Source of the DNA: an uncultured Eubacteriales bacterium
Lineage (GTDB): Bacteria; Bacillota; Clostridia; Lachnospirales; Lachnospiraceae
NCBI GenBank assembly: GCA_949286775.1
Contig: CASEDW010000247.1
Coordinates: forward strand, 1 to 5,288
Direction of reading: 5' to 3'
Length of the DNA: 5,288 nucleotides
The notes below the pieces were generated by a model. That model made no database searches, was not told where the DNA came from, and saw only the letters and a program-made list of their open reading frames with translations. Each line of letters begins with the position of its first letter. The stretch's first letter is position 1. The position numbers were made by a program, and so were the translations under genes. Shown piece after piece: positions 1-5,288 of the stretch.

Positions 1-1
1 A

Positions 2-523
2 GAACTTACGGCGGATCAGGAAGCATGGCTTAACGCCCATCCTGATTTCAACTGGGATGAAGAATGCGCTAACGCAAAAGCTGTAGCGGAGTGTCTTAAG
101 GCTGACGGATGGACATTCGCGAGCCATACCTGGGGTCATATCCATATTGGCGAAGTAGATATGCAGAGACTTCAGACGGATACAGAAAAATGGCTCCAGT
201 ATGTAGAGCCGCTCGTAGGAGATGTAGATATCATTATCTTCGCTCACGGACAGGATCTTGCGGCATGGAATGAAGATTACGGTTCAGCCGAAAAATTCAC
301 ATATCTCAAGAGCCAGGGATTCAATATCTACTGCAACGTAGATTCTTCACAGTATTTTGTACAGCTTGAAGACGGATTCCTTCGAATGGGAAGACGAAAT
401 CTTGACGGATACAGACTCTGGTGGGCTGTTTACGGAGACAACGATAAGACATCAGATCTTTACGACTCATCGATCGCAATCGATCCGCTCAGACCGACAG
501 ACGCGAGCCTGTATGAACTTTAA
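2..523 (+). CDS. Polysaccharide deacetylase (NodB-fold) family protein, 5'-truncated
   Basis: The last 173 residues of a larger protein are visible; the start lies left of the window and the frame is open from base 2. The segment SHTWGH (visible residues 41-46, bases 122-139) matches NodB motif 2, in which the two His residues bind the catalytic metal, and it follows a typical 'A..L...GW.FASHT' helix-strand lead-in. Further on, DIIIFAHG (about residues 77-84) occupies the place of the usual R-x-P-Y-G motif but departs from it. A conserved-looking GRRNLDGYR segment lies near the C-terminus. Family members remove N- or O-acetyl groups from peptidoglycan, chitin-like or exopolysaccharide chains, usually outside the cell. 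Any signal peptide, lipobox and the first catalytic Asp motif would be in the missing part, so export and activity cannot be judged. ATG 161 is an internal Met, not the start, because motif 2 lies upstream of it. No terminator is seen between this gene and argF. Confidence 0.75.
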   Translation, partial: ELTADQEAWLNAHPDFNWDEECANAKAVAECLKADGWTFASHTWGHIHIGEVDMQRLQTDTEKWLQYVEPLVGDVDIIIFAHGQDLAAWNEDYGSAEKFTYLKSQGFNIYCNVDSSQYFVQLEDGFLRMGRRNLDGYRLWWAVYGDNDKTSDLYDSSIAIDPLRPTDASLYEL

Positions 524-540
524 TAACGAACAGCTTTAAT

Positions 541-545
541 GAGGA
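541..545 (+). promoter_or_regulatory. Ribosome binding site deciding the argF start
   Basis: GAGGA lies seven bases upstream of ATG 553. The in-frame TTG at 547 would leave only one base between site and start, so the ATG is preferred. Confidence 0.7.
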
Positions 546-552
546 CTTGAGA

Positions 553-1545
553 ATGAACTTAAAAGGACGAGATTTTTTAACGCTTAAAGATTTTACTAAA
601 GAAGAAATTATTTATCTTCTCGATCTTGCAGCGGAATATAAACAGAAAAAGAAAAAAGGAGTTCTTCACGATACGCTCAGAGGAAAAAATGTCGCGCTTA
701 TTTTTGAAAAGACAAGTACGCGTACACGCTGTGCTTTTGAAGTTGCGGCAAATGACCTCGGCATGGGAAGCACATATCTTGATCCCGGCGCATCCCAGAT
801 AGGTAAAAAAGAGAGCATCGCCGATACGGCGCAGGTTCTCTGCCGTATGTTTGACGGAATAGAGTACCGCGGATACGGTCAGGAGATAGTTGAAGAGCTC
901 GCGAAATATTCTACAGTTCCGGTATGGAACGGACTTACAAATGAATATCATCCGACTCAGATGCTGGCGGACATGCTGACAATCAGGGAACACTTCAAAA
1001 AGCTTGAAGGATTAAAGCTTGTATACCTTGGAGACGCCCGTTACAATACGGGAAATTCGCTGATGGTCGTATGTTCAAAGCTCGGACTTCATTTTACGGC
1101 ATGCGCTCCTAAAGAATATTTCCCTAACGCGAAACTCGTGGCGCAGTGTGAAGAATACTGCGAAGAAAGCAAGGGAACAATTACCCTTACGGAAAAGATT
1201 ACGGCGGCATGCAAAGGAGCCGATATCATATGCACCGACGTATGGGTTTCGATGGGAGAGCCTGACGAGGTTTGGGAGAAACGTATCAATGATCTTTCGC
1301 CGTACAAAGTTACGACAGAGATCATGAATCTCGCGTCGCCGAACGCGATCTTCCTTCACTGTTTGCCTTCATTCCACGACCTGAATACGGAAATAGGAAA
1401 GACCATAGCTGAGAAATACGGACTTACGGAAATGGAAGTTTCCGATGAGGTATTTAAGTCAAAGGCCTCTCTCGTATTTGACGAAGCTGAAAACCGTATG
1501 CATACGATCAAGGCTGTAATGGCGGCGACACTCGGAGCAGTTTAA
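553..1545 (+). CDS. argF: Ornithine carbamoyltransferase
   Basis: This is a complete 330-residue protein, the usual OTC length. It transfers the carbamoyl group of carbamoyl phosphate to ornithine, giving citrulline and phosphate in the cytoplasm, normally as a trimer. The N-terminal carbamoyl-phosphate domain shows FEKTSTRTR with the STRTR loop at residues 55-59 and HPTQ at 133-136. The C-terminal ornithine domain shows DVWVSMGE with the SMG loop at 233-235 and HCLP at 269-272, whose Cys is a known active-site residue. These motifs, and the ending ENRMHTIKAVMAATL, closely follow E. coli ArgF. All key residues are present, so it should be active. Anabolic (argF) and catabolic (arcB) enzymes share these motifs. 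I chose argF because no arginine deiminase or carbamate kinase gene is visible, but only one flank of unrelated genes can be seen. The gene lies 29 bases after the deacetylase and is followed by a hairpin, so it may end a transcript. Confidence 0.95.
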   Translation: MNLKGRDFLTLKDFTKEEIIYLLDLAAEYKQKKKKGVLHDTLRGKNVALIFEKTSTRTRCAFEVAANDLGMGSTYLDPGASQIGKKESIADTAQVLCRMFDGIEYRGYGQEIVEELAKYSTVPVWNGLTNEYHPTQMLADMLTIREHFKKLEGLKLVYLGDARYNTGNSLMVVCSKLGLHFTACAPKEYFPNAKLVAQCEEYCEESKGTITLTEKITAACKGADIICTDVWVSMGEPDEVWEKRINDLSPYKVTTEIMNLASPNAIFLHCLPSFHDLNTEIGKTIAEKYGLTEMEVSDEVFKSKASLVFDEAENRMHTIKAVMAATLGAV

Positions 1546-1564
1546 TCAATTATCAGTAATACCG

Positions 1565-1590
1565 GCCGGTTCTTAGAAATGAGAACCGGC
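1565..1590 (+). terminator. Hairpin after argF, possible intrinsic terminator with poor T-tract
   Basis: A perfect 9-bp stem (1565-1573 pairs with 1582-1590; GCCGGTTCT with AGAACCGGC) encloses an 8-base loop, 19 bases after the argF stop. The trailing bases TATTCGCTT contain only scattered T residues, so termination may be weak or partial, or may rely on Rho. Position and GC-rich stem favour a terminator or a 3'-end stabilising structure. Confidence 0.5.
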
Positions 1591-1622
1591 TATTCGCTTA
1601 CAAAAAAGTATTATAAAAAACC

Positions 1623-1628
1623 GGAGGG
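1623..1628 (+). promoter_or_regulatory. Ribosome binding site deciding the start of the DUF6145-like gene
   Basis: GGAGGG lies four to five bases upstream of ATG 1633. The in-frame ATG at 1579 sits in the loop of the post-argF hairpin and has no such site, so the shorter reading is preferred. Confidence 0.75.
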
Positions 1629-1632
1629 AAAT

Positions 1633-1980
1633 ATGGTTCTTTGCGGAGCTAACGCTTATGAACAGAAATATTATCTGAATCAGGAATTTTCCGGTCTTCC
1701 TACGCAGATCAAAGAAGAGCTTCAGATAATGTGCGTTTTATATACAGAGGAAATCGGAGGAATATTTACCGTTGAATTTGATGATGAGGACGGAACGCTT
1801 CTTCTGAAAACTAATTCCGAAGAAAATGATTTCGCCTATGACGAGATCGGAGCGGAATTAAAGATAAGACAGCTTATGCGGGAAAAGCAGGAGCTTTTTA
1901 AATCTCTCGAGCTTTATTATAAGATTTTCGTCGACGGCGATATTCCTGAGGAACTTTTGAAGGAGTCCGAAAATGCTTAA
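1633..1980 (+). CDS. Small conserved protein, DUF6145-like, function unknown
   Basis: This 115-residue acidic, soluble protein has no signal peptide or membrane segment. It opens with MVLCGANAYEQKYYLN, then LPTQIKEELQIMCVLYTEEIGG (about 22-43), an acidic beta-rich middle (48-60) and a helical C-terminal half with a Lys/Glu-rich stretch (about 70-97) ending in SLELYYKIFV. I recall this pattern from small proteins encoded in Clostridia and listed as DUF6145; the family name is from memory and should be checked. No function is known to me and no catalytic motif is apparent. Its last eight bases overlap the start of the dus gene, which points to coupled translation and perhaps a shared role or simple co-regulation. 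The ATG at 1579 would add 18 residues encoded partly by the argF hairpin, and was rejected. Confidence 0.8.
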   Translation: MVLCGANAYEQKYYLNQEFSGLPTQIKEELQIMCVLYTEEIGGIFTVEFDDEDGTLLLKTNSEENDFAYDEIGAELKIRQLMREKQELFKSLELYYKIFVDGDIPEELLKESENA

Positions 1981-2929
1981 GGAAGTGATGATCGGGAATG
2001 TAAAGGTCGAGACGCCGCTGGGACTTGCGCCGCTGGCAGGAGTTACAGACGTAAGTTTCAGAAAACTGTGCCGGGAGCATGGAGCGGGAATTGTCACGAC
2101 AGAAATGGTCAGCGCGAAAGCGATCGTCTATAAAAACAGAAACACATTCGCACTTATGAAAACGGCGCCGGATGAACATCCGTGCGCGGTTCAGCTTTTT
2201 GGAAGCGATCCCGAAGCGCTTTCAGAAGCCGTAAAGATGATCGAAGAGAGACCATTTGATATAATAGATTTCAATATGGGCTGTCCGGTACCAAAAGTTG
2301 TAAGAAACAAAGAAGGTTCGGCTTTAATGACTGATACGCGGGCGGCATATCTTGCGATAAGCGCCCTGGTAAATTCAACAAAAAAGCCTGTGACTGTGAA
2401 AATCCGTGCTGGATTTGACAGTGAGCATATAAATGCCGTCAAGATCGCGAAACTTGCGCAGGACTGCGGAGTAAGTATGATCGCCGTTCACGGACGGACA
2501 AGGGAACAGTATTACAGCGGGAAAGCCGACTTGAATATTATAAGAGAAGTAAAAAAAGCGGTATCTGTTCCGGTATTTGGAAACGGCGACGTCACAGACG
2601 GACCGAGCGCCGAAAGAATGCTTAATGAAACAGGATGCGACGGGATTTTGATAGGGCGCGGAGCTATGGGAAATCCATGGGTCTTTGAACAGATAAAATA
2701 TTATCTTCAAACAGGAAAAATGCCGGCGCCGCCGTCAACAGAAGAGGTGTTCGATATGATAATTACCCATGCGAAAATGCTCTGTGAAGAAAACGGCGAA
2801 GCGATGGGAATACGTCAGATGAGAACCCATGCGGCATGTTACGTCAAAGGATTCAGATGCGCCGCGAAGATACGCCAAAAGATGAATCATATACAGACTT
2901 TAGAGGAGCTTAAGGCGTTGTTTTCTTGA
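1973..2929 (+). CDS. dusB: tRNA-dihydrouridine synthase, DusB/NifR3 family
   Basis: This complete 318-residue protein is the usual size for the family. Dus enzymes use FMN and NADPH to reduce specific uridines in tRNA to dihydrouridine, mainly in the D-loop. An N-terminal FMN-binding TIM barrel is shown by LAPLAGVTD (18-26), NMGCPVPKV (101-109, with the catalytic Cys104), VKIRAG (142-147), HGRT (173-176), GNGD (203-206) and GRGAMGNPW (228-236, phosphate-binding loop). A helical C-terminal tRNA-binding domain follows (about 250-318). The start at ATG 1973 is backed by GAAGGAG at 1959-1965, seven bases upstream, and lies inside the end of the preceding gene. The NifR3-like motif set suggests DusB rather than DusA or DusC, but the exact uridine modified cannot be read from sequence. 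Its TGA stop overlaps the -35 box of the greA promoter. No terminator is seen after it, so readthrough into greA is possible. Confidence 0.93.
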   Translation: MLKEVMIGNVKVETPLGLAPLAGVTDVSFRKLCREHGAGIVTTEMVSAKAIVYKNRNTFALMKTAPDEHPCAVQLFGSDPEALSEAVKMIEERPFDIIDFNMGCPVPKVVRNKEGSALMTDTRAAYLAISALVNSTKKPVTVKIRAGFDSEHINAVKIAKLAQDCGVSMIAVHGRTREQYYSGKADLNIIREVKKAVSVPVFGNGDVTDGPSAERMLNETGCDGILIGRGAMGNPWVFEQIKYYLQTGKMPAPPSTEEVFDMIITHAKMLCEENGEAMGIRQMRTHAACYVKGFRCAAKIRQKMNHIQTLEELKALFS

Positions 2930-2954
2930 CATCCCGGGGCTTTTACTTTATACT
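2926..2954 (+). promoter_or_regulatory. Near-consensus sigma-A (sigma-70 type) promoter for greA-lysS
   Basis: A perfect -35 box TTGACA (2926-2931) is followed, after exactly 17 bases, by the -10 box TATACT (2949-2954), which differs from TATAAT at one position. Transcription would start near 2961, leaving a leader of about 37 bases before greA. The -35 box overlaps the dus stop codon TGA (2927-2929). Confidence 0.85.
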
Positions 2955-2984
2955 TATTGCGCTAAAATATCCTCTTATAGAAAG

Positions 2985-2991
2985 AAGGGAG
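2985..2991 (+). promoter_or_regulatory. Ribosome binding site deciding the greA start
   Basis: AAGGGAG lies six bases upstream of ATG 2998. It supports that start over the in-frame ATG at 2926, which lies in the promoter and would add 24 residues unlike any GreA N-terminus. Confidence 0.8.
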
Positions 2992-2997
2992 CTAATA

Positions 2998-3480
2998 ATG
3001 GAAGCAAAAAAGAACATTTTGACATATGCAGGTCTTAAAAAACTCGAGGCAGAGCTTGAAGACTTAACAGTAAATCAGCGTAAAGCGATCGCTAAAAAGA
3101 TACAGGAAGCCAGAGAACAGGGAGATCTTTCTGAAAACGCGGAATATGACGCGGCTAAAGACGAGCAGAGGGATATCGAGGCGCGTATCGAAGAGATCCA
3201 GACTATTCTTAAAAACGCTGAAATCGTAGATGAGAGCGAAGCGGCTACAGACAAGATAAATATCGGATGTAAAGTGAAATTATATGATATGGAATACGAC
3301 GAAGAGCTTGAGTACTCGATCGTGGGAAGCACTGAGGCAAACAGTCTTCAGGGCAAGATCTCTAACGAGTCTCCGGTGGGAAAAGCTCTTATCGGCGCGA
3401 AAGTCGGCGATATCGTAGAAGCGGAAACACCGTCTGACGTGATCAAATTCAAAGTTTTATCTATAGAGAGAAATATCTAA
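2998..3480 (+). CDS. greA: Transcription elongation factor GreA
   Basis: This complete 160-residue protein matches the usual GreA length of about 158-160. GreA enters the secondary channel of backtracked RNA polymerase and stimulates cleavage of the nascent RNA 3' end, which restarts elongation. Residues 1-76 or so form the antiparallel coiled coil. Its tip carries GDLSENAEYDAA (42-53), with the acidic pair Asp43 and Glu46 matching the catalytic Asp41 and Glu44 of E. coli GreA. The C-terminal FKBP-like domain, which docks on polymerase, shows ISNESPVGKALIGAKVGD (121-138) and the closing VLSIERNI. Nothing essential is missing. GreA is preferred over GreB because of the N-terminal pattern and this C-terminal motif. 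The gene has its own strong promoter and is followed by lysS after 12 bases, so the two are almost certainly co-transcribed. Confidence 0.96.
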   Translation: MEAKKNILTYAGLKKLEAELEDLTVNQRKAIAKKIQEAREQGDLSENAEYDAAKDEQRDIEARIEEIQTILKNAEIVDESEAATDKINIGCKVKLYDMEYDEELEYSIVGSTEANSLQGKISNESPVGKALIGAKVGDIVEAETPSDVIKFKVLSIERNI

Positions 3481-3492
3481 TCGGAGGGAAAA

Positions 3493-5288
3493 ATGGCTAA
3501 GGGAAATCAGAACCAGACGACAGATCTGAATCAGCTCTTAAAGGTCAGACGTGAAAAGCTGGCCGAACTCCAGGCAAAAGGCTGCGATCCGTTTGTAATC
3601 AGAAAATATGATCAGACGCATCATTCTGCTGAAGTAAAAGAACTGTACAACGCGCATGAAGCTAAGCTTCTCGCGGGACGTCCTGCAGTAAATACAGAGG
3701 GCATGGATGAAGACGCGGCAAAAGAAGCTGTAAACAATGACTACAATGAAAGACGCGCTATAATGGACGCTTCTCCAATAAATGTAAGCATTGCCGGACG
3801 TATGATGTTTAAACGTGTCATGGGAAAAGCTTCTTTCTGCAATATACAGGATCTTCAGGGAAGCATTCAGGTATATGTGGCAAGAGACGCGATCGGAGAA
3901 GAAGCATACGCAGATTTTAAAAAATCTGACATCGGTGATATCTATGGCGTCAAGGGATACGCTTTCAGGACAAAAACAGGCGAAGTTTCTATCCATGCGA
4001 CAGAAATGACTCTTCTTTCAAAGAGCCTTCAGATACTTCCGGAAAAATTCCACGGAATGACAAACACAGACCTCCGTTACCGTCAGCGTTATATAGACCT
4101 TATAATGAATGAAGACGCGAAGTCTACATTTATAAAGAGATCAAAGATAATATCAAGCATCCGCCGTTATCTTGATTCACAGGGATTCCTCGAGGTTGAA
4201 ACTCCGATGCTCGTTTCAAATGCGGGCGGAGCAGCGGCTCGTCCGTTCGAGACGCATTTCAACGCCCTTGATGAAGATTTCAAACTCCGTATATCTCTTG
4301 AGCTCTATCTTAAGAGACTTATTGTCGGCGGACTTGAAAAAGTATATGAGATCGGACGCGTATTCAGAAATGAAGGTCTCGATACAAGGCATAATCCTGA
4401 GTTTACTCTTATGGAGCTCTATCAGGCATATACAGATTACAACGGCATGATGGATCTTACAGAAAACATGTACCGTCATGTTGCAAAGGAAGTTCTCGGA
4501 ACGACGACTATCGTTTACAACGGTATCGAGATGGATCTCGGAAAGCCTTTCGAGCGTATCACTATGGTTGATGCCGTTAAGAAATACGCGGGCATTGATT
4601 TCGATCAGGTTAAGGATACCGAAGAAGCGAAAAAACTCGCTAAAGAACACAATATCGAATTTGAAGACAGACATAAAAAAGGCGATATCCTCAATCTCTT
4701 CTTTGAAGAGTATGTGGAGGAGCACCTTATCCAGCCTACATTTGTCATGGATCATCCTATCGAGATCTCGCCTCTCACAAAGAAAAAACCGGACAAACCG
4801 GATTATGTAGAGAGATTTGAGTTGTTCATGAACGGATGGGAAATGTGCAACGCGTATTCAGAGCTTAACGATCCTATCGATCAGAGAGAGCGTTTCGCTC
4901 AGCAGGATGCTAACGCCGCTGCGGGAGACGATGAAGCTCAGCATACGGATGAGGATTTCCTCAACGCGCTTGAGATCGGTATGCCGCCTACAGGAGGCAT
5001 CGGCTACGGCATTGACAGACTCTGCATGCTCTTTACGGACAGCGCGGCGATAAGAGACGTGCTGCTGTTCCCGACAATGAAGTCCATCGGCGGAAGCGAT
5101 GCATCTAAAAAGGCCGGAAACGGCGCGGCTGCATCTGAAACATGCGTATCAAAAGAAGCAGCGGGCATTGACCTTTCAAAGGTGAAAGTTGAGCCGCTCT
5201 TTGAAGATTTTGTCGATTTTGAGACATTCAGCAAATCGGATTTCAGAGTGGTTAAGGTTGAGGCGTGCGAAGCAGTTCCGAAGAGCAA
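3493..5288 (+). CDS. lysS: Lysyl-tRNA synthetase (class II) with C-terminal extension, 3'-truncated
   Basis: The frame is open for 598 residues to the window edge. Class II LysRS charges tRNA-Lys with lysine using ATP, normally as a cytoplasmic dimer of about 500 residues per chain. The N-terminal OB fold that reads the anticodon spans about 97-175 (SIAGRMMFKRVMGKASF, LQGSIQVYVARD). The catalytic domain follows: RYRQRYIDL and GFLEVETPML (motif 1, to about 240), FRNEG with Arg292 and RHNPEFT (motif 2, 291-305), and GGIGYGIDRL with Arg509 (motif 3, 501-510). The usual C-terminus, LLFPTMK, is reached at 524-530, yet the frame continues with a linker and the start of a tRNA-binding domain (listed separately). 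About 30-35 residues near 57-92 also have no counterpart in E. coli or B. subtilis LysRS as I recall them. The start ATG has GGAGGG at 3483-3488. It lies 12 bases after greA and should share its promoter. Confidence 0.96.
   Translation, partial: MAKGNQNQTTDLNQLLKVRREKLAELQAKGCDPFVIRKYDQTHHSAEVKELYNAHEAKLLAGRPAVNTEGMDEDAAKEAVNNDYNERRAIMDASPINVSIAGRMMFKRVMGKASFCNIQDLQGSIQVYVARDAIGEEAYADFKKSDIGDIYGVKGYAFRTKTGEVSIHATEMTLLSKSLQILPEKFHGMTNTDLRYRQRYIDLIMNEDAKSTFIKRSKIISSIRRYLDSQGFLEVETPMLVSNAGGAAARPFETHFNALDEDFKLRISLELYLKRLIVGGLEKVYEIGRVFRNEGLDTRHNPEFTLMELYQAYTDYNGMMDLTENMYRHVAKEVLGTTTIVYNGIEMDLGKPFERITMVDAVKKYAGIDFDQVKDTEEAKKLAKEHNIEFEDRHKKGDILNLFFEEYVEEHLIQPTFVMDHPIEISPLTKKKPDKPDYVERFELFMNGWEMCNAYSELNDPIDQRERFAQQDANAAAGDDEAQHTDEDFLNALEIGMPPTGGIGYGIDRLCMLFTDSAAIRDVLLFPTMKSIGGSDASKKAGNGAAASETCVSKEAAGIDLSKVKVEPLFEDFVDFETFSKSDFRVVKVEACEAVPKS
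5185..5288 (+). other. Start of a fused EMAP-II/Trbp111-like tRNA-binding domain in LysRS
   Basis: LysRS residues 565-598 read VKVEPLFEDFVDF, then FSKSDFRVVKVEACEAVPKS (579-598). This resembles the entry of the OB-fold tRNA-binding domain (Pfam tRNA_bind) at the C-terminus of bacterial MetRS, where the pattern is 'I-x-x-x-[DE]-F-x-K-x-D-[LF]-R-V-x-x-V-x-x-[AC]-E-x-V-P-K'. It is joined to the catalytic core by a linker rich in Ala, Ser, Lys and Gly (about 531-563). Such domains bind tRNA non-specifically and raise synthetase affinity. Only the first strand region is in the window, so the domain's completeness is not shown. Confidence 0.8.

Noticed and set aside
505..540. Possible ArgR operator (ARG box) ahead of argF
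   Set aside because: Only one loose half-site (TATGAACTTTAAT) is visible, with no matching inverted partner, so it is not better than chance in AT-rich DNA.
547..552. TTG at 547 as the argF start
   Set aside because: It sits one base from the ribosome site; ATG 553 has normal spacing and gives the expected length.
577..993. 138-codon minus-strand open frame within argF
   Set aside because: The opposite strand encodes an unmistakable OTC, including its STRTR motif; this is a shadow frame.
1609..1617. TATTATAAA as a -10 box for the DUF6145-dus pair
   Set aside because: No acceptable -35 box lies 16-18 bases upstream, and the start site would fall almost on the ribosome binding site.
2933..2944. 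CCCGGG followed by a short T-run as a terminator after dus
   Set aside because: The palindrome has no room for a loop, and it lies in the spacer of a strong promoter.
3538..3996. 152-codon minus-strand open frame within lysS
   Set aside because: It lies opposite the LysRS N-terminal and OB-fold coding region, with no plausible ribosome site or homology.
4216..4755. 179-codon open frame on the minus strand within lysS
   Set aside because: It is antisense to a clearly coding region, has no recognisable motif, and its composition is explained by lysS codon use.
1..5288. Search for CRISPR arrays, insertion sequences, tRNA genes and defence or toxin-antitoxin systems
   Set aside because: No direct repeat arrays, terminal inverted repeats, tRNA-like cloverleafs or matching protein motifs were seen; the window is nearly all core coding sequence.

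Overview
This window reads as a compact stretch of chromosome from a member of the Bacillota, most likely class Clostridia and probably Lachnospiraceae-like. That call rests on protein recognition from memory and is inference. The supports are strong GGAGG-type ribosome sites, a small protein resembling a family I associate with Clostridia (DUF6145), the dus-greA-lysS gene order, and a LysRS with a C-terminal extension. All genes are on the plus strand, intergenic gaps are short, and no mobile element, CRISPR array, tRNA or rRNA is visible.

Layout. Positions 2-523 hold the 3' part of a NodB-type polysaccharide deacetylase whose start lies outside the window. After a 29-base gap comes argF (553-1545), a complete ornithine carbamoyltransferase. 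A hairpin (1565-1590) follows argF. Next is a pair of overlapping genes: a small DUF6145-like protein (1633-1980) and a DusB-family tRNA-dihydrouridine synthase (1973-2929). A near-consensus vegetative promoter (2926-2954) sits on the dus stop codon and should drive greA (2998-3480) and lysS (3493 to beyond the window end), which are 12 bases apart.

How the genes work together. The right half is an information-processing cluster: tRNA modification (Dus), rescue of stalled RNA polymerase (GreA) and tRNA charging (LysRS). The left half is metabolic and envelope-related: arginine/citrulline synthesis and a probable cell-wall or exopolysaccharide deacetylase.

The most notable point is lysS. The reading frame runs without a stop past the normal LysRS C-terminus (LLFPTMK at residues 524-530), through an Ala/Ser/Lys/Gly-rich linker, into what looks like the beginning of an EMAP-II/Trbp111-type tRNA-binding domain of the kind found at the C-terminus of MetRS. 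It also carries roughly 30-35 extra residues ahead of the anticodon-binding OB fold. I see no convincing wholly new system here. The rest is ordinary core genome.
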